Numbered from the stretch's first letter, positions 23,541-33,128 are shown. The stretch: DNA of 64,000 nucleotides from Arthrobacter sp. ov118 (GCF_900116495.1 NZ_FPAY01000003.1:372001-436000); one strand, 5' to 3'. The notes: generated by a model from the letters alone, not told the origin. Numbers and translations: made by a program.

Positions 23541-26180
23541 TTGCCCAAGGGTAAGGAGCGTGTCCGGGTGGACGGGCGCGAACTGGTGCTCACGAATCTG
23601 GAAAAAATCATGTATCCGGAGACGGGCACCACCAAGGCGGACGTCCTGGCGTACTACGCCGCGGTGGCGCCCGTGCTCATTCCGGCGGCCCGGAATCGGC
23701 CGGCCACCCGGAAGCGCTGGGTCCATGGCGTCGGGACCGCCGGCGCCCCCGGAGAAATGTTCTTCCAGAAAAACCTCGACCATTCGGCCCCGGGATGGGT
23801 GCCCCGCGCCGCTATTACGCACAAGGAGCGGACCATCCAGTACCCGCTGGTCAATGATTCGGCCACCCTCACGTGGCTCGCCCAGATCGCCTCGTTGGAG
23901 ATTCACGTCCCGCAGTGGCGGGTGGACTCGCACGGGAATGCGCTGCCGCCGGACCGGCTGGTCCTGGACCTGGACCCCGGCGAGGGCGCAGGACTGGCGG
24001 AGTGCGTGGAAGTGGCCAAACTGGCCCGCACCATCCTGCAGGACGTGGGCCTGGACCCCGTTCCCGTGACGAGCGGCAGCAAGGGCATCCACCTCTACGC
24101 CGCCCTGGACGGGTCCCAGAGCTCGGACCAGATCTCCGATTTTGCCCACGAACTGGCGCGCGCCCTGGAAGCCGACCACCCGGATCTTGCCGTCAGCGAC
24201 ATGAAAAAGACGCTCCGCACCGGCAAGGTGCTCGTGGACTGGAGCCAGAACAACGCCGCCAAGACGACGATCGTGCCGTATTCGCTGCGCGGCCGCCACC
24301 ACCCGACAGTGGCAGCGCCACGGACCTGGCGGGAGCTCGGATCCGCTTCCCTGCAGCACCTGGATTACCACGAAGTGATGAAACGGGTGGCAGCCGGCAA
24401 GGAACCGTTCGCGCCCATCTCCGGGGGCGCCAGTACCGGCGGACACGGTACCGGCGGACGCGCTTCGGACTACGGCCCCGACCACAGGGAAGACCTGGGT
24501 TCCGGCGGCCGGGCTGGTGGTTCCCGCGCTGAAGATTCCCCGAAGGAGGCTGGCGACGGCGGCGACGCCGATCCCCGCCTGGATCTGTACCGCACGAAAA
24601 GGGACAAAGCGGCCACGCCCGAGCCGTTCACGGCGGAACGCCATCTAGCCGGGAAGGACGGCGAGACGCTGCGGGAAACCTTTGTGATCCAGGAACATCA
24701 CGCCAGCCGGCTGCACTATGATTTCCGGCTGGAGCGCGACGGCGTCCTGGTCTCCTGGGCGCTGCCCAAAGGCGTTCCTACGACGGGCACCAAAAACCAC
24801 CTCGCGGTCCAGACTGAGGACCACCCGATGGACTACGCCGACTTCGAGGGCACCATTCCCAAGGGCCAGTACGGCGCCGGCACGGTCACGATCTGGGATC
24901 GGGGCCACTACGAATGCGAAAAATGGATCGCTGGCAAGGAAGTGATCGCCACCTTGACCGGCGAAGAGGGCGGCGGCCTCGGCGGCACGCGCAGGTTCGC
25001 CCTGATCCACACCGGACAAGGCAACGACCAGTGGCTCATCCACCTGATGGACCCGCAGGGCTCGAGGAAGGGGCACGCGGGGCCGGGCCGCGCCGTGGAA
25101 ACCGCGGAAAGTGACACGGCGGACACAGACCGTGCGGACAGTGACACCGCCGAGCGCGACACTGCCGACGCAGATACCGACGCCGGCACTGCGAATCCGC
25201 CGCCCCCCGGGGACGTCTCCGAGTTCAGCCCCATGCTGGCCAGCTCAGGAACACTGGCGGACCTGCCGGACAAAGACTGGCAGTACGAGCTCAAATGGGA
25301 CGGCGTAAGGGCACTGATCGTGGGCGACGCCACGAAAATCCGGTTGATCAGCCGCAACGGCAACGACATGTCCGCGAGCTACCCCGAGCTGACGGACCGT
25401 TCCTGCTGGCCCGAACAGGACTTCGTGGCTGACGGCGAGATCATCGCGGTCGGCCGCGGTGGCCGGTCCGATTTCGGGCTGCTGCAGGGCCGGATGAAAC
25501 TCACCAAGGCCGCCGACGTCGCGAAGGTCCAGACGTCCATCCCGGTGAAGCTGATGCTCTTCGACCTGCTTTCCGACGCCGGCGAGGACCTGCGGGGCCT
25601 GCGCCTCAGCGAGCGCCGGAAACGTCTCGACGCCTTCTTCCGCCCCTCAGCCTGCCCGGTGGAACTGTCCTTCGTCATCGACGGCGATGCCGCCCACATC
25701 CTCGAAAGCGCCGCGGAGCTGGGGCTGGAAGGCATTATGGCCAAGCGCACGGACGGCCGGTACGTCGGGCAACGCAGCCGGTCCTGGCTCAAGCTCAAGG
25801 TGGAGCGGACCCAGGAGGTGGTGGTGGGCGGCTGGCGGCCCGGAAAAGGCGGCCGCCAAGACTCGGTGGGCTCGCTGCTGCTGGGCGTTCCGGACGGCGC
25901 GAAACTGCGGTACGTGGGCCGGGTGGGCAGCGGCTTCAGCACCCGTGAACTGAAGGAACTCAGGCAGCAGCTGGACGCACTGCCGAGGAAGACCTCACCG
26001 TTCCGGGACGTGCCGCACGCCGATGCGGCAGACGCCCACTGGGTGAGCGCCAAACTCGTCGGCGAGGTCACCTTCGGCGACTGGACCGGCAGCGGGAAAC
26101 TGAGGCACCCCGTCTGGCGCGGCTGGCGCCTGGATAAGACGCCGTCCGACGTCGTGGTTGAACCTGCCGCCGGCTCCTAA
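23541..26180 (+). CDS. ligD: Multifunctional ATP-dependent DNA ligase LigD (Pol-PE-Lig)
   Basis: An 879-residue protein in mycobacterial domain order. The polymerase/primase domain covers residues 1-295 with catalytic Asp143 and Asp145 (LDLDPG). The 3'-phosphoesterase domain covers about 365-505 (EHHASRLHYDFRLERDG). The ligase domain covers 560-879 with the adenylated Lys585 in YELKWDGVRA. Linkers are Gly/Ser-rich (295-345) and an acidic Thr-Asp-Ala repeat (518-550). It fills, trims and seals double-strand breaks bound by Ku. The start is TTG at 23541 with GGAGGTGA six bases upstream. Confidence 0.95.
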   Translation: MPKGKERVRVDGRELVLTNLEKIMYPETGTTKADVLAYYAAVAPVLIPAARNRPATRKRWVHGVGTAGAPGEMFFQKNLDHSAPGWVPRAAITHKERTIQYPLVNDSATLTWLAQIASLEIHVPQWRVDSHGNALPPDRLVLDLDPGEGAGLAECVEVAKLARTILQDVGLDPVPVTSGSKGIHLYAALDGSQSSDQISDFAHELARALEADHPDLAVSDMKKTLRTGKVLVDWSQNNAAKTTIVPYSLRGRHHPTVAAPRTWRELGSASLQHLDYHEVMKRVAAGKEPFAPISGGASTGGHGTGGRASDYGPDHREDLGSGGRAGGSRAEDSPKEAGDGGDADPRLDLYRTKRDKAATPEPFTAERHLAGKDGETLRETFVIQEHHASRLHYDFRLERDGVLVSWALPKGVPTTGTKNHLAVQTEDHPMDYADFEGTIPKGQYGAGTVTIWDRGHYECEKWIAGKEVIATLTGEEGGGLGGTRRFALIHTGQGNDQWLIHLMDPQGSRKGHAGPGRAVETAESDTADTDRADSDTAERDTADADTDAGTANPPPPGDVSEFSPMLASSGTLADLPDKDWQYELKWDGVRALIVGDATKIRLISRNGNDMSASYPELTDRSCWPEQDFVADGEIIAVGRGGRSDFGLLQGRMKLTKAADVAKVQTSIPVKLMLFDLLSDAGEDLRGLRLSERRKRLDAFFRPSACPVELSFVIDGDAAHILESAAELGLEGIMAKRTDGRYVGQRSRSWLKLKVERTQEVVVGGWRPGKGGRQDSVGSLLLGVPDGAKLRYVGRVGSGFSTRELKELRQQLDALPRKTSPFRDVPHADAADAHWVSAKLVGEVTFGDWTGSGKLRHPVWRGWRLDKTPSDVVVEPAAGS

Positions 26181-26188
26181 TCGCGGAC

Positions 26189-26446
26189 CTAGTCGTGGTG
26201 GGGCATCTGCGGTCGGCTCTGCCGGTGCATGGCTCCCGTCGCCACCTGCTGGCCCTGCCGCCCGCGGGCGGTGTCGCGGTCCTTGGGATGACGGTGTTTC
26301 CCGCTGCCGTCGGGCCATTGTTGCCCTTGGGCCCCCGACGGGAGCGCGTGGCGCAAGGCCTCGGGTCCGGGAGCTTCAGCCATGGACTGCGCCAGATGGC
26401 CCGCGACCTCGGGCTGGATTTCTTCTCCGAACTGATGAACCGCCAT
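26189..26446 (-). CDS. Small hydrophilic hypothetical protein
   Basis: An 85-residue protein with ATG at 26446 and AAGGAA upstream. It begins MAVHQFGEEIQPEVAGHLAQ, helical in character, and continues into a Gln/His/Arg-rich, low-complexity tail (HRHPKDRD, MHRQSRPQMPHHD). No family is recognised. It is convergent with ligD, leaving 8 bp between the two stops. An overlapping plus-strand frame of 84 codons covers the same bases but has poorer start context. Confidence 0.5.
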   Translation of the reverse strand: MAVHQFGEEIQPEVAGHLAQSMAEAPGPEALRHALPSGAQGQQWPDGSGKHRHPKDRDTARGRQGQQVATGAMHRQSRPQMPHHD

Positions 26447-26853
26447 TGATCTTCCTTTCCGCTGCAAACGACCGCCGTGGCTGAGCGCCACGAGGGGCGC
26501 TACGAATGAGTGCTGTGAAATGAAGTGTCCATCCATCCTAGGACTGCTGGGATGAGATGTCTGTAGGGGCGGCGGGCGAACCTTCCGAGGGCTGGATCCT
26601 CGGCAAAATGCGTGCTTTCGGGGGCTCGAGCAGAAAATTTTGGCCGCGACACGGCCGGCTGCTGCTGTTCCCAGTAACCATGCGGTCAGACAGGGCAAAA
26701 GAAATTGGCAGATCCACGCCAAATCGCACCTAAAATCGGGCATCCTACGGCACCTGAGTCGGAAACTCCAGAGAAATCCCGTAAAATTGAAGGCCTGCCC
26801 GGAGCGGGGCAGCTACAAGTCGCAAGCAAATGACCTCCACAGGAGTGGCCCAA
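26447..26853. other. Non-coding gap before the MHS transporter
   Basis: No gene is evident. The region is less GC-rich than its surroundings. It contains CGTGGC-TGAGC-GCCACG (about 26475-26491) close to the upstream small gene, GGCCG/CGGCC near 26641, and a leader hairpin CTGCCC/GGGCAG near 26797-26815. AT-rich words TAAAAT and GTAAAAT (about 26730 and 26780) are candidate -10 elements for the transporter, but no -35 is convincing. Confidence 0.45.
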
Positions 26854-28455
26854 ATGCCCATTGACCGAAGCACGACCGACTCTTCAGCAGGCGTTTTGCA
26901 CGCCAGCGGAACTAACCAAGGCGCACCCAAGGGCGCACGGAAACCGAAGCTACGCCGCCGTCGACTCCGTGAGTCCGATGTTAACGTTGTCGACCAGCCC
27001 ATGCTTAAAAAAGCCCTCGGCGGCACCATTGTGGGCAACACCATGGAATGGTACGACGTCGGCGTGTTCGGCTATCTGATCACCACGATGGGGCCGGTGT
27101 TCCTGCCGGACGCGGACAAGTCCGTCCAGACCCTGTTCCTGCTGGGAACCTTCGCCGCCACCTTCATCGCCCGCCCCCTCGGCGGAGTCGTGTTCGGCTG
27201 GCTCGGCGACAAGGTGGGCCGGCAGAAGGTCCTCGCCGCAACACTGATGATCATGGCGGCCAGCACCTTCGCCGTCGGCCTGCTGCCCGGTTATGCCCAG
27301 ATCGGCATCTGGGCCGCGGTGCTGCTGGTCCTCTTCAAAGTCATCCAGGGCTTCTCCACCGGCGGCGAATACGCCGGCGCCACCACCTTTGTCAGCGAAT
27401 ATGCCCCGGACAAGCGGCGCGGATTCTTCGCCAGCTTCCTGGACATGGGCAGCTACCTCGGCTTCGCCCTTGGCGCAGCCCTCGTGTCGGTGCTGCAGCT
27501 GACCCTCGGCCAGGACACCATGGAACAGTGGGGCTGGCGCCTCCCGTTCCTCATTGCCGGCCCGCTCGGCCTGATCGCCGTGTACTTCCGGAGCAAGATC
27601 GAGGAATCGCCGCAGTTCCAGGCCACTTTGGATGCCCAGGAGAACCTGGCCAAGGACGCCGCCGCCGCAGACACGGCAGCCTCCAAGGGCCCGGTGGGCA
27701 TCGTGAAGGCCTACTGGCGCTCCATCATCGTCGCGATGATCCTGGTAGCGGCGGCAAACACGGCCGGCTACGCGCTGACCTCCTACATGCCGACGTACCT
27801 GACGGAATCCAAGGGCTTCGACGAACTGCACGGCACGTTGCTGACCATCCCCGTGCTGGTCATCATGAGCCTCTGCATCCCGCTGACCGGCAAGCTCTCT
27901 GACCGGATCGGCCGCCGCCCCGTGCTGTGGATCGGCGCCATCAGCACCGTCGTGCTGGCCACGCCGGCGTTCCTGCTGATCGGCATCGGCGAAATCTGGT
28001 CCACGCTGGCCGGCCTTTCCCTGATTGCCTTCCCGGTGACGTTCTACGTCGCCAACCTGGCATCAGCGCTGCCGGCACAGTTCCCGACGGCCAGCCGCTA
28101 CGGCGCCATGGGCATCGCCTACAACTTCTCGGTGGCCATTTTCGGCGGCACCACGCCGTTCATCGTTGCCGCCCTCATCAATGCCACCGGCAACGACATG
28201 ATGCCGGCCTACTACCTGATGGCCACCTCGGCGATCGGCGCGGTAGCGATCTACTTCCTCAAGGAATCCGCCCAGATGCCGCTGCCTGGCTCCATGCCGA
28301 GCGTGGACACCCAAGCAGAGGCCCGCGAGCTGGTCGCCACCCAGGATGAGAACCCGTTGATCGACCTCGAGCACATGGACATGCCGATGGTCGCGCAGAC
28401 CGCAGACCCCGTCACAGGGCGCGGCGACGCCGCGAAAGTCTCCGTCGGGGCCTAA
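26854..28455 (+). CDS. MHS-family MFS transporter (ProP-like metabolite:H+ symporter)
   Basis: About 533 residues with 12 membrane helices. GNTMEWYDVGVFGYL at helix 1 and the motif GWLGDKVGRQKVL after helix 2 are typical of metabolite:H+ symporters such as ProP, KgtP and ShiA. The N-terminal 50 residues are basic and soluble, and the C-terminal 60 are acidic. Likely substrates are proline, betaine or a carboxylate, but sequence does not decide. I chose ATG 26854, with GGAG ten bases upstream; an ATG eight codons earlier is possible. Confidence 0.87.
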   Translation: MPIDRSTTDSSAGVLHASGTNQGAPKGARKPKLRRRRLRESDVNVVDQPMLKKALGGTIVGNTMEWYDVGVFGYLITTMGPVFLPDADKSVQTLFLLGTFAATFIARPLGGVVFGWLGDKVGRQKVLAATLMIMAASTFAVGLLPGYAQIGIWAAVLLVLFKVIQGFSTGGEYAGATTFVSEYAPDKRRGFFASFLDMGSYLGFALGAALVSVLQLTLGQDTMEQWGWRLPFLIAGPLGLIAVYFRSKIEESPQFQATLDAQENLAKDAAAADTAASKGPVGIVKAYWRSIIVAMILVAAANTAGYALTSYMPTYLTESKGFDELHGTLLTIPVLVIMSLCIPLTGKLSDRIGRRPVLWIGAISTVVLATPAFLLIGIGEIWSTLAGLSLIAFPVTFYVANLASALPAQFPTASRYGAMGIAYNFSVAIFGGTTPFIVAALINATGNDMMPAYYLMATSAIGAVAIYFLKESAQMPLPGSMPSVDTQAEARELVATQDENPLIDLEHMDMPMVAQTADPVTGRGDAAKVSVGA

Positions 28456-28511
28456 ACGGGCCCCAGCCGGCAGCAGTAGCCAGACTTCGTAACACAGCCC
28501 CGCCCTTTGAA

Positions 28512-28558
28512 GCCTGGTCCGTATGCTTACCCCTCGGGGGGAAGCATACGGACCAGGC
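28512..28558 (+). terminator. Long hairpin after MHS transporter
   Basis: GCCTGGTCCGTATGCTT and AAGCATACGGACCAGGC make a perfect 17-bp stem; the loop can extend it through CCCC/GGGG pairing. It lies 57 nt after the stop codon. No T-run follows. Confidence 0.7.
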
Positions 28559-28630
28559 CTTAGGCGTGTCCGGACCACTGTCAGAAATCCCCGAAACCGG
28601 TAAGTTCCACAAGAACGGAGAGGCCGTGCC

Positions 28631-29689
28631 ATGTCCCTGCTAGGCCACGTCCGTTCGCTGCACAGCCTGGCCCCGGCCAACAAGGACCACGTCTCGGCGT
28701 GGCGGGTGGCGATCAGCGTGGCCGTGCCGTGCCTGGCGCTGCTGTCCGCCGGGCATCCGGAACTGATCGGTTACGCAGTTTTCGGCGCACTGACAGGCAT
28801 GTACGGGCGCACCGAGCCCCATCAGCTCAGGCTCCGCCACCAGGGCCAGGCCGCCGTCCTCCTGCTCACCGGCGTAGGCCTCGGCGTCTTCCTCTCCGCC
28901 CATCACGTCGATTCATGGGTGCTGGTGATCGTGGAAGCCATGTTCGCCGGCGCGGGGTCGCTGTTCGCGGACAGCACCACCCTGAAACCTGCCGGTCCGT
29001 TTTTCGGGATCCTCGCCCTCGGCGCGTGCGCGTCCGTCCCGGCCCCCGTGCCCTGGCCTGCCGCCGTCCTCATCGCCGCCGGGTCGGTCGCGTTCTCGAT
29101 CATGGTCGGCTTTGGCGGCTGGTTCCGGGGCGGCACCTGGCGGCGCGGCTGGCGGCGGGAAGTCGCGGCGCTGCGCGGGGCACGTCGCCGGGCGGCACGC
29201 CTGCACGCCCTCCGCTACGTGGCCGCCGTCGGTGCTGCCGGGAGCATCGGGGTGCTCAGCGGCAGCGGCCACCCGCACTGGGCCATGGCCGCGGCGGCGG
29301 TGCCGCTCTCCGGGGCGGACCTGCCCAGCAGTGTCTATCGCGGCATCCACCGGATCGTCGGCACGCTCCTGGGACTCGTGGTGGTCGCAGCCATACTGTT
29401 GCCCTGGCCGGGGTCACCGCTGCCGGCCTTCCCCGGTCACGAGGCCGCCGTCCTGGCCTGCCTGGTGATCGTCCTGCAGTTCAGCACCGAGCTGTTCATG
29501 ACCCGGCACTACGGCCTCGCCATGGTTTTCTTCACCCCGGTGATCCTGCTGATCGGGCAGCTGGCGGCGCCAACCGACCCCTACGTGCTGATAGCCGAAC
29601 GGGCCGTCGAGACGCTGGTGGGCGCCGGCGTCGGGATCCTGGTGGTGGTGCTGGTCAGGCGAAGGCGCATGGTCCCCTCCCGGACGTAG
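28631..29689 (+). CDS. FUSC-family membrane protein
   Basis: A 352-residue protein with two clusters of membrane helices (about residues 25-165 and 205-345) separated by an Arg-rich cytoplasmic segment (GGTWRRGWRREVAAL onward). The repeat of a GYAVFGALTGMYGR-type segment is in keeping with FUSC (fusaric acid resistance-like) proteins. These are linked to efflux of aromatic acids, but function is weakly established. It converges with a short-chain dehydrogenase gene 9 bp away. Confidence 0.78.
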   Translation: MSLLGHVRSLHSLAPANKDHVSAWRVAISVAVPCLALLSAGHPELIGYAVFGALTGMYGRTEPHQLRLRHQGQAAVLLLTGVGLGVFLSAHHVDSWVLVIVEAMFAGAGSLFADSTTLKPAGPFFGILALGACASVPAPVPWPAAVLIAAGSVAFSIMVGFGGWFRGGTWRRGWRREVAALRGARRRAARLHALRYVAAVGAAGSIGVLSGSGHPHWAMAAAAVPLSGADLPSSVYRGIHRIVGTLLGLVVVAAILLPWPGSPLPAFPGHEAAVLACLVIVLQFSTELFMTRHYGLAMVFFTPVILLIGQLAAPTDPYVLIAERAVETLVGAGVGILVVVLVRRRRMVPSRT

Positions 29690-29698
29690 GCTCCGCGC

Positions 29699-30481
29699 CT
29701 ATTTTGCGCGCCGCGGCGGCCCGGCGACGAGCCGGGCAGGCAGCACCCGGGTCACCGCCGTCAGGACCTTGTAGCGCCGGCTGGGGATCGAGACGGCCTT
29801 GCCCTTGGCGTTGTCCGCCAGTCCCTCGCTGACCACCTGCCGGGCGTCCAGCCACATCCAGCGCGGCGCCACCGTCTTGTCCATACCCATCCGGTCGTGG
29901 AATTCGGTATGGGTGAACCCGGGACAGACCGCAGTAACCTGCACGCCGCGCGTCTTGTAGACCAAGTTGGCCGAGCGCGAGAAGCTCAGCAGCCACGCCT
30001 TCGCGGCCGAGTACGATCCGCGCGGCAGGAACGCCGCCACGCTGGCCACGTTGATGATCCTGCCGGACTGGCGCGCGAGCATGCCCTGCAGGGCGGCGTG
30101 GGTGAGCTCCATGGCGGTTTCCACGTGCAGTCTGAGGTGCTTTTTCTCGTCCGCTATGTCGTTGTCCTCGAAGGACTTCAGCAACCCGATCCCTGCGTTG
30201 TTGACCAGGATCTCCACCGGCCGCGCGGGATCAGTGAGGCGGGCAACGACGGCGGCAACCCCGGCGTCCTCGGTCAGGTCCGCGGCGATCGTCTCCGCTG
30301 CAGCACCATAGCGGTTCTCCAGTTCCGCCGCCATCGCCGCGAGGCGGCCGGCGTCGCGGGCCACAAGGACCACACGGTGGCCCTGCTCAGCCAACTGGCG
30401 GGCGAATTCGGCGCCGATGCCTGCCGTTGCGCCCGTGATCAGAGCGGCGGTACCTGGCGTCGAGGGTGCGTGTGCGTTCAT
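29699..30481 (-). CDS. Short-chain dehydrogenase/reductase
   Basis: A 260-residue SDR enzyme. The NAD(P)-binding motif is TGATAGIG (about residues 16-23), the structural motif is NNAGIG, and the catalytic Ser-Tyr-Lys are in VASVAAF and YSAAK. Arg in LVARDAG at the end of beta-2 suggests NADP preference. The C-terminus is basic and mildly hydrophobic, as in DltE-like SDRs. The substrate is unknown. Confidence 0.88.
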   Translation of the reverse strand: MNAHAPSTPGTAALITGATAGIGAEFARQLAEQGHRVVLVARDAGRLAAMAAELENRYGAAAETIAADLTEDAGVAAVVARLTDPARPVEILVNNAGIGLLKSFEDNDIADEKKHLRLHVETAMELTHAALQGMLARQSGRIINVASVAAFLPRGSYSAAKAWLLSFSRSANLVYKTRGVQVTAVCPGFTHTEFHDRMGMDKTVAPRWMWLDARQVVSEGLADNAKGKAVSIPSRRYKVLTAVTRVLPARLVAGPPRRAK

Positions 30482-30506
30482 ACCGACAGCGTAGCCGCGG
30501 TCGGGC

Positions 30507-31223
30507 TCAGGCCACCGCCGTGTCCGGCGACAATTCTTCGTCTTCCTCCGGACCGTCCCCGCCCGTCAGGTGGCGGTTCTGAAGCTCCTCGGCGGCGAGT
30601 TCGTACCAGGTGTGCGCCCCAAAATAAGGGGTGCTGGTGTCCAGGTGCCGGTACAGGGCGTCGGCGAGCTGGCACAGCGCAGTGTCAGATAACGCCCGGA
30701 CCGTGGCCGCCGGATCCAGCGCGCCCTCGAAGTACTCCGAGAGGGCCAGCCCGTTGATGCTGTCAAGGTCAAGGACGCCGGTTTCCGCGGCCAGCGCGCT
30801 GTCGGCATCCCCCGGCCCGTAGGCGGCCGCGGAGTCCGGCGCCACGTCGAGTCCGGGGAGGACTTCGCCCTCGGCGGCGACATGCAGGACTTCACCGTCG
30901 GCGCCGACGTGCAGAAGGCAGATTGGCAGTACAGTCGGCTCGTCCAGCACCAGGCGGAACGGCACGGCCGGCGCATCCCCCTCAGCGATCGGCAGGGGTT
31001 TGGAGTCCACGAGCCGGCGGAGGTCAAGGAGCACTTCGGGGTCCAGGTGGGAGGCGCCGTGGAGGTCGATCACCACCTCCGCCCCGGCCTCGAGCCGGCA
31101 GGCGCGGCGCACGATGTGCATGAGGGTCGCCGAATCCGACTGGGTCACGCAACCGGTGATTTCGAGGGTGACATGTGCGGGATCGACATCCACCCGGACG
31201 AGCACGCGAAGTTTGTGGTTCAT
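30507..31223 (-). CDS. STAS-like regulatory hypothetical protein
   Basis: A 238-residue protein starting at ATG 31223 (GGAG six bases upstream). Residues 1-75 resemble a STAS/anti-sigma-antagonist fold: alternating strands, then VVIDLHGASHLDPEVLLDLR where a serine/aspartate switch would lie. The middle is acidic, and the end (YFGAHTWYELAAEELQNRHL) may form helices. I cannot confirm a functional phosphorylation site. It could bind a kinase or anti-sigma factor; none is adjacent. Next gene is the SDR, 25 bp on. Confidence 0.55.
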   Translation of the reverse strand: MNHKLRVLVRVDVDPAHVTLEITGCVTQSDSATLMHIVRRACRLEAGAEVVIDLHGASHLDPEVLLDLRRLVDSKPLPIAEGDAPAVPFRLVLDEPTVLPICLLHVGADGEVLHVAAEGEVLPGLDVAPDSAAAYGPGDADSALAAETGVLDLDSINGLALSEYFEGALDPAATVRALSDTALCQLADALYRHLDTSTPYFGAHTWYELAAEELQNRHLTGGDGPEEDEELSPDTAVA

Positions 31224-31358
31224 GGGTTCTCCAAAAGGGGGCCTGTCCAAGAGCCAGCTGCATAACTCTTCTCAAACCTTACGAGGTTGTTGTCCGGCCC
31301 ACAAGCCGGTCACGGACGCCCGCGCGTACGGGCAGTACCGGCACGCCGGCGGAGGGGC

Positions 31359-31703
31359 CTAGGCGCCCTCAGGTACCTGATCCGGCCAGTCCACGTACTG
31401 GTGGTACGTCTCATGCCGGCGCAGGTAGCGGTACATGAAAGGGCAGTTCGGAATGATCCGTTTGCCGGATGCCACCACGTCGTCGAGGGCAAAGTGCGCC
31501 AGCACCTTGCCGAGCCCCTGGCCCTGGAACTGCGGGGCCGTGTCCGTGTGGATGAAGTCGATGTGGCCCGGCCTGTCGATGAAGCGCACCTGGACGGCGA
31601 GCTTGCCGCCGACGTGGAGCTCATACCGGTGCAGCTCGTCGTTCCGGGTGGTGGCGACGTCCGGGCTGAAAGTGTCTTCCGTGGCTGCCGAGTTCTCCGT
31701 CAT
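31359..31703 (-). CDS. GNAT-type N-acetyltransferase (short Gcn5-like family)
   Basis: A 114-residue protein. The segment PQFQGQGLGKVLAHFALDD is the acetyl-CoA binding motif A (Q/RxxGxG/A), followed by IIPNCPFMYRYLRRH, which defines the small YjdJ-type Gcn5-like acetyltransferases. The preceding HIDFIHTDT strand also matches. Targets are unknown. The start codon overlaps the stop of the acyltransferase gene (ATGA at 31700-31703), so expression is coupled. Confidence 0.85.
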   Translation of the reverse strand: MTENSAATEDTFSPDVATTRNDELHRYELHVGGKLAVQVRFIDRPGHIDFIHTDTAPQFQGQGLGKVLAHFALDDVVASGKRIIPNCPFMYRYLRRHETYHQYVDWPDQVPEGA

Positions 31704-33076
31704 GGTTCGACATTGGCACTTAATGGCGGGTGTGGCAATGGCGGTTTTGATGCGCCGGACCGGGCTGTCCGCGGTGTGTGCCGGACCGGAATCCGTGCCA
31801 AAAGAACGACGGCGAGCGCGAAGCACGCAGCACCCCCGCCCAGCAGCCCGAGGGTGAGCCCGTTGAACACCGCGTCGACCGCCGGGACAAAAACGGCCAC
31901 GGCGGCCAGCAGCACGGCGGCCGCCGGGCGCCCCGTCAAAGGATCGTACGGCGTCGGCCGCCCCTCCAGCCTGCCGAACAGCGCCACAACCGGCAGCAGC
32001 AGGGCGATCACGCATATCAGCACCAAAGGCCGCCCCCACCACCAGGCCGCGGTTCCACCCGCCGGCTGGGGAAAGTTGGTCAGCAGCAGCATCCCGGACA
32101 TCGCCGCGAGCAGCGGCAGGTGCCACAGATACACGGTCATGGACCACCGTCCGGCCAGGCCCACCAACCGGCGCACCCAGGGCTGTGACGCGATCCGGAA
32201 CAGCGCCGGCCGGAACAGCTGGAGGGCTGCGGCCTGCGAGACGCCCAGGAGCAGCAAGGTCAAATTGGGCGGGTTGAGGTTCACCAGCATGTTGCCCGAG
32301 TACAGCCCGAGCAGGACCAGCAGCCCCAACAGCGCGTTGCTGGCGACCATGATGCCAAACAGTGCTGAACGTCCCGGTTTCAACTGCCGGCTGTCGGCCA
32401 CGATGAACCCGAGCTGCTGCACGGCACACCAGACGAACACCATGTTCAGGTAGGCAAGCGGCGGCAGCACACCGCGCAGGCAATCGACGGCCACCACGAG
32501 GGCAGTGAGCCCGGCGAGGGTCAGCCACGGGGCCCGGCCGTGCAGGGCCGCCAGCCAGGGCAGATTGAATTGCGCGGCCAGGTACGCGGCGAGGAACCAC
32601 AGCGGCATCCCGGCGCCGCTGGTGAGCAACTGGATGACCTGCGGGTCAACACCCGCCAGCAGGGCCGCCGACAGGCCGGTGAACATGACGGCCAGCAGGA
32701 CGGCGGCCGGACGGATCAGGCGCAGCAGCCGCCCCTGCACGAAGTACATAGCCGTGCCGCCCCTGGCGTGCAGCCGCCGCCAGGACTGCAGGCCCGTGAT
32801 CCCGCCGGCCACAAAGAACAGCGGCATGATCTGCAGGACCCACACCACGGGCTCAAACCAGCGCTGGTCGCCCAGGGTGTTCTCGGACGTGACGGTGCCG
32901 TCAGGGTGCAGCACCGGGCTCACCATCATGCTGTGCCCCACCACCACCAGGGCCAGGCAGAAGAACCGGGCAAGGTCGATCACCGGGTCGCGGTCCGGCG
33001 CCGGAGGTGGCCCACCGGCTGCCCGCTGCTGTGGAACCATGGCGCCCCCTAGGAAGCCCGGCTGTGATGCCTCCAT
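31700..33076 (-). CDS. Acyltransferase-3 family membrane protein
   Basis: A 458-residue protein with about 10 to 12 membrane helices. RDPVIDLARFFCLALVVVGH at the first helix supplies the conserved Arg/His of acyltransferase-3 proteins, which acylate sugars, peptidoglycan or lipids in the membrane. MPLFFVAGGITGLQSW and YLWHLPLL near the end fit the family. The acceptor is not known. It is coupled to the GNAT gene downstream. Confidence 0.87.
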   Translation of the reverse strand: MEASQPGFLGGAMVPQQRAAGGPPPAPDRDPVIDLARFFCLALVVVGHSMMVSPVLHPDGTVTSENTLGDQRWFEPVVWVLQIMPLFFVAGGITGLQSWRRLHARGGTAMYFVQGRLLRLIRPAAVLLAVMFTGLSAALLAGVDPQVIQLLTSGAGMPLWFLAAYLAAQFNLPWLAALHGRAPWLTLAGLTALVVAVDCLRGVLPPLAYLNMVFVWCAVQQLGFIVADSRQLKPGRSALFGIMVASNALLGLLVLLGLYSGNMLVNLNPPNLTLLLLGVSQAAALQLFRPALFRIASQPWVRRLVGLAGRWSMTVYLWHLPLLAAMSGMLLLTNFPQPAGGTAAWWWGRPLVLICVIALLLPVVALFGRLEGRPTPYDPLTGRPAAAVLLAAVAVFVPAVDAVFNGLTLGLLGGGAACFALAVVLLARIPVRHTPRTARSGASKPPLPHPPLSANVEP

Positions 33077-33108
33077 TGTCGGCCCGGGAGTTGCCCGTCG
33101 GCCAGAGC

Positions 33109-33128
33109 AGGAGGACCCGGGTCCTCCT
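33109..33128 (-). terminator. 20-bp perfect palindrome after the acid-sugar operon
   Basis: AGGAGGACCCGGGTCCTCCT is fully self-complementary and lies 45 bp after the aldolase stop on the minus strand. A second, imperfect GGAGGGCCCGGGTCCGCC follows at about 33133. It probably ends the operon transcript, though as a hairpin it would have a minimal loop. Confidence 0.5.

Noticed and set aside
21881..23554. 557-codon plus-strand frame antisense to ku
   Set aside because: It spans the real plus-strand genes in another frame and then the reverse of ku; the sequence is Gly/Arg/Leu-rich shadow.
26195..26449. 84-codon plus-strand gene opposite the small minus-strand gene
   Set aside because: Start context is poor, while the minus-strand frame has a clear AAGGAA site; I kept only the latter.
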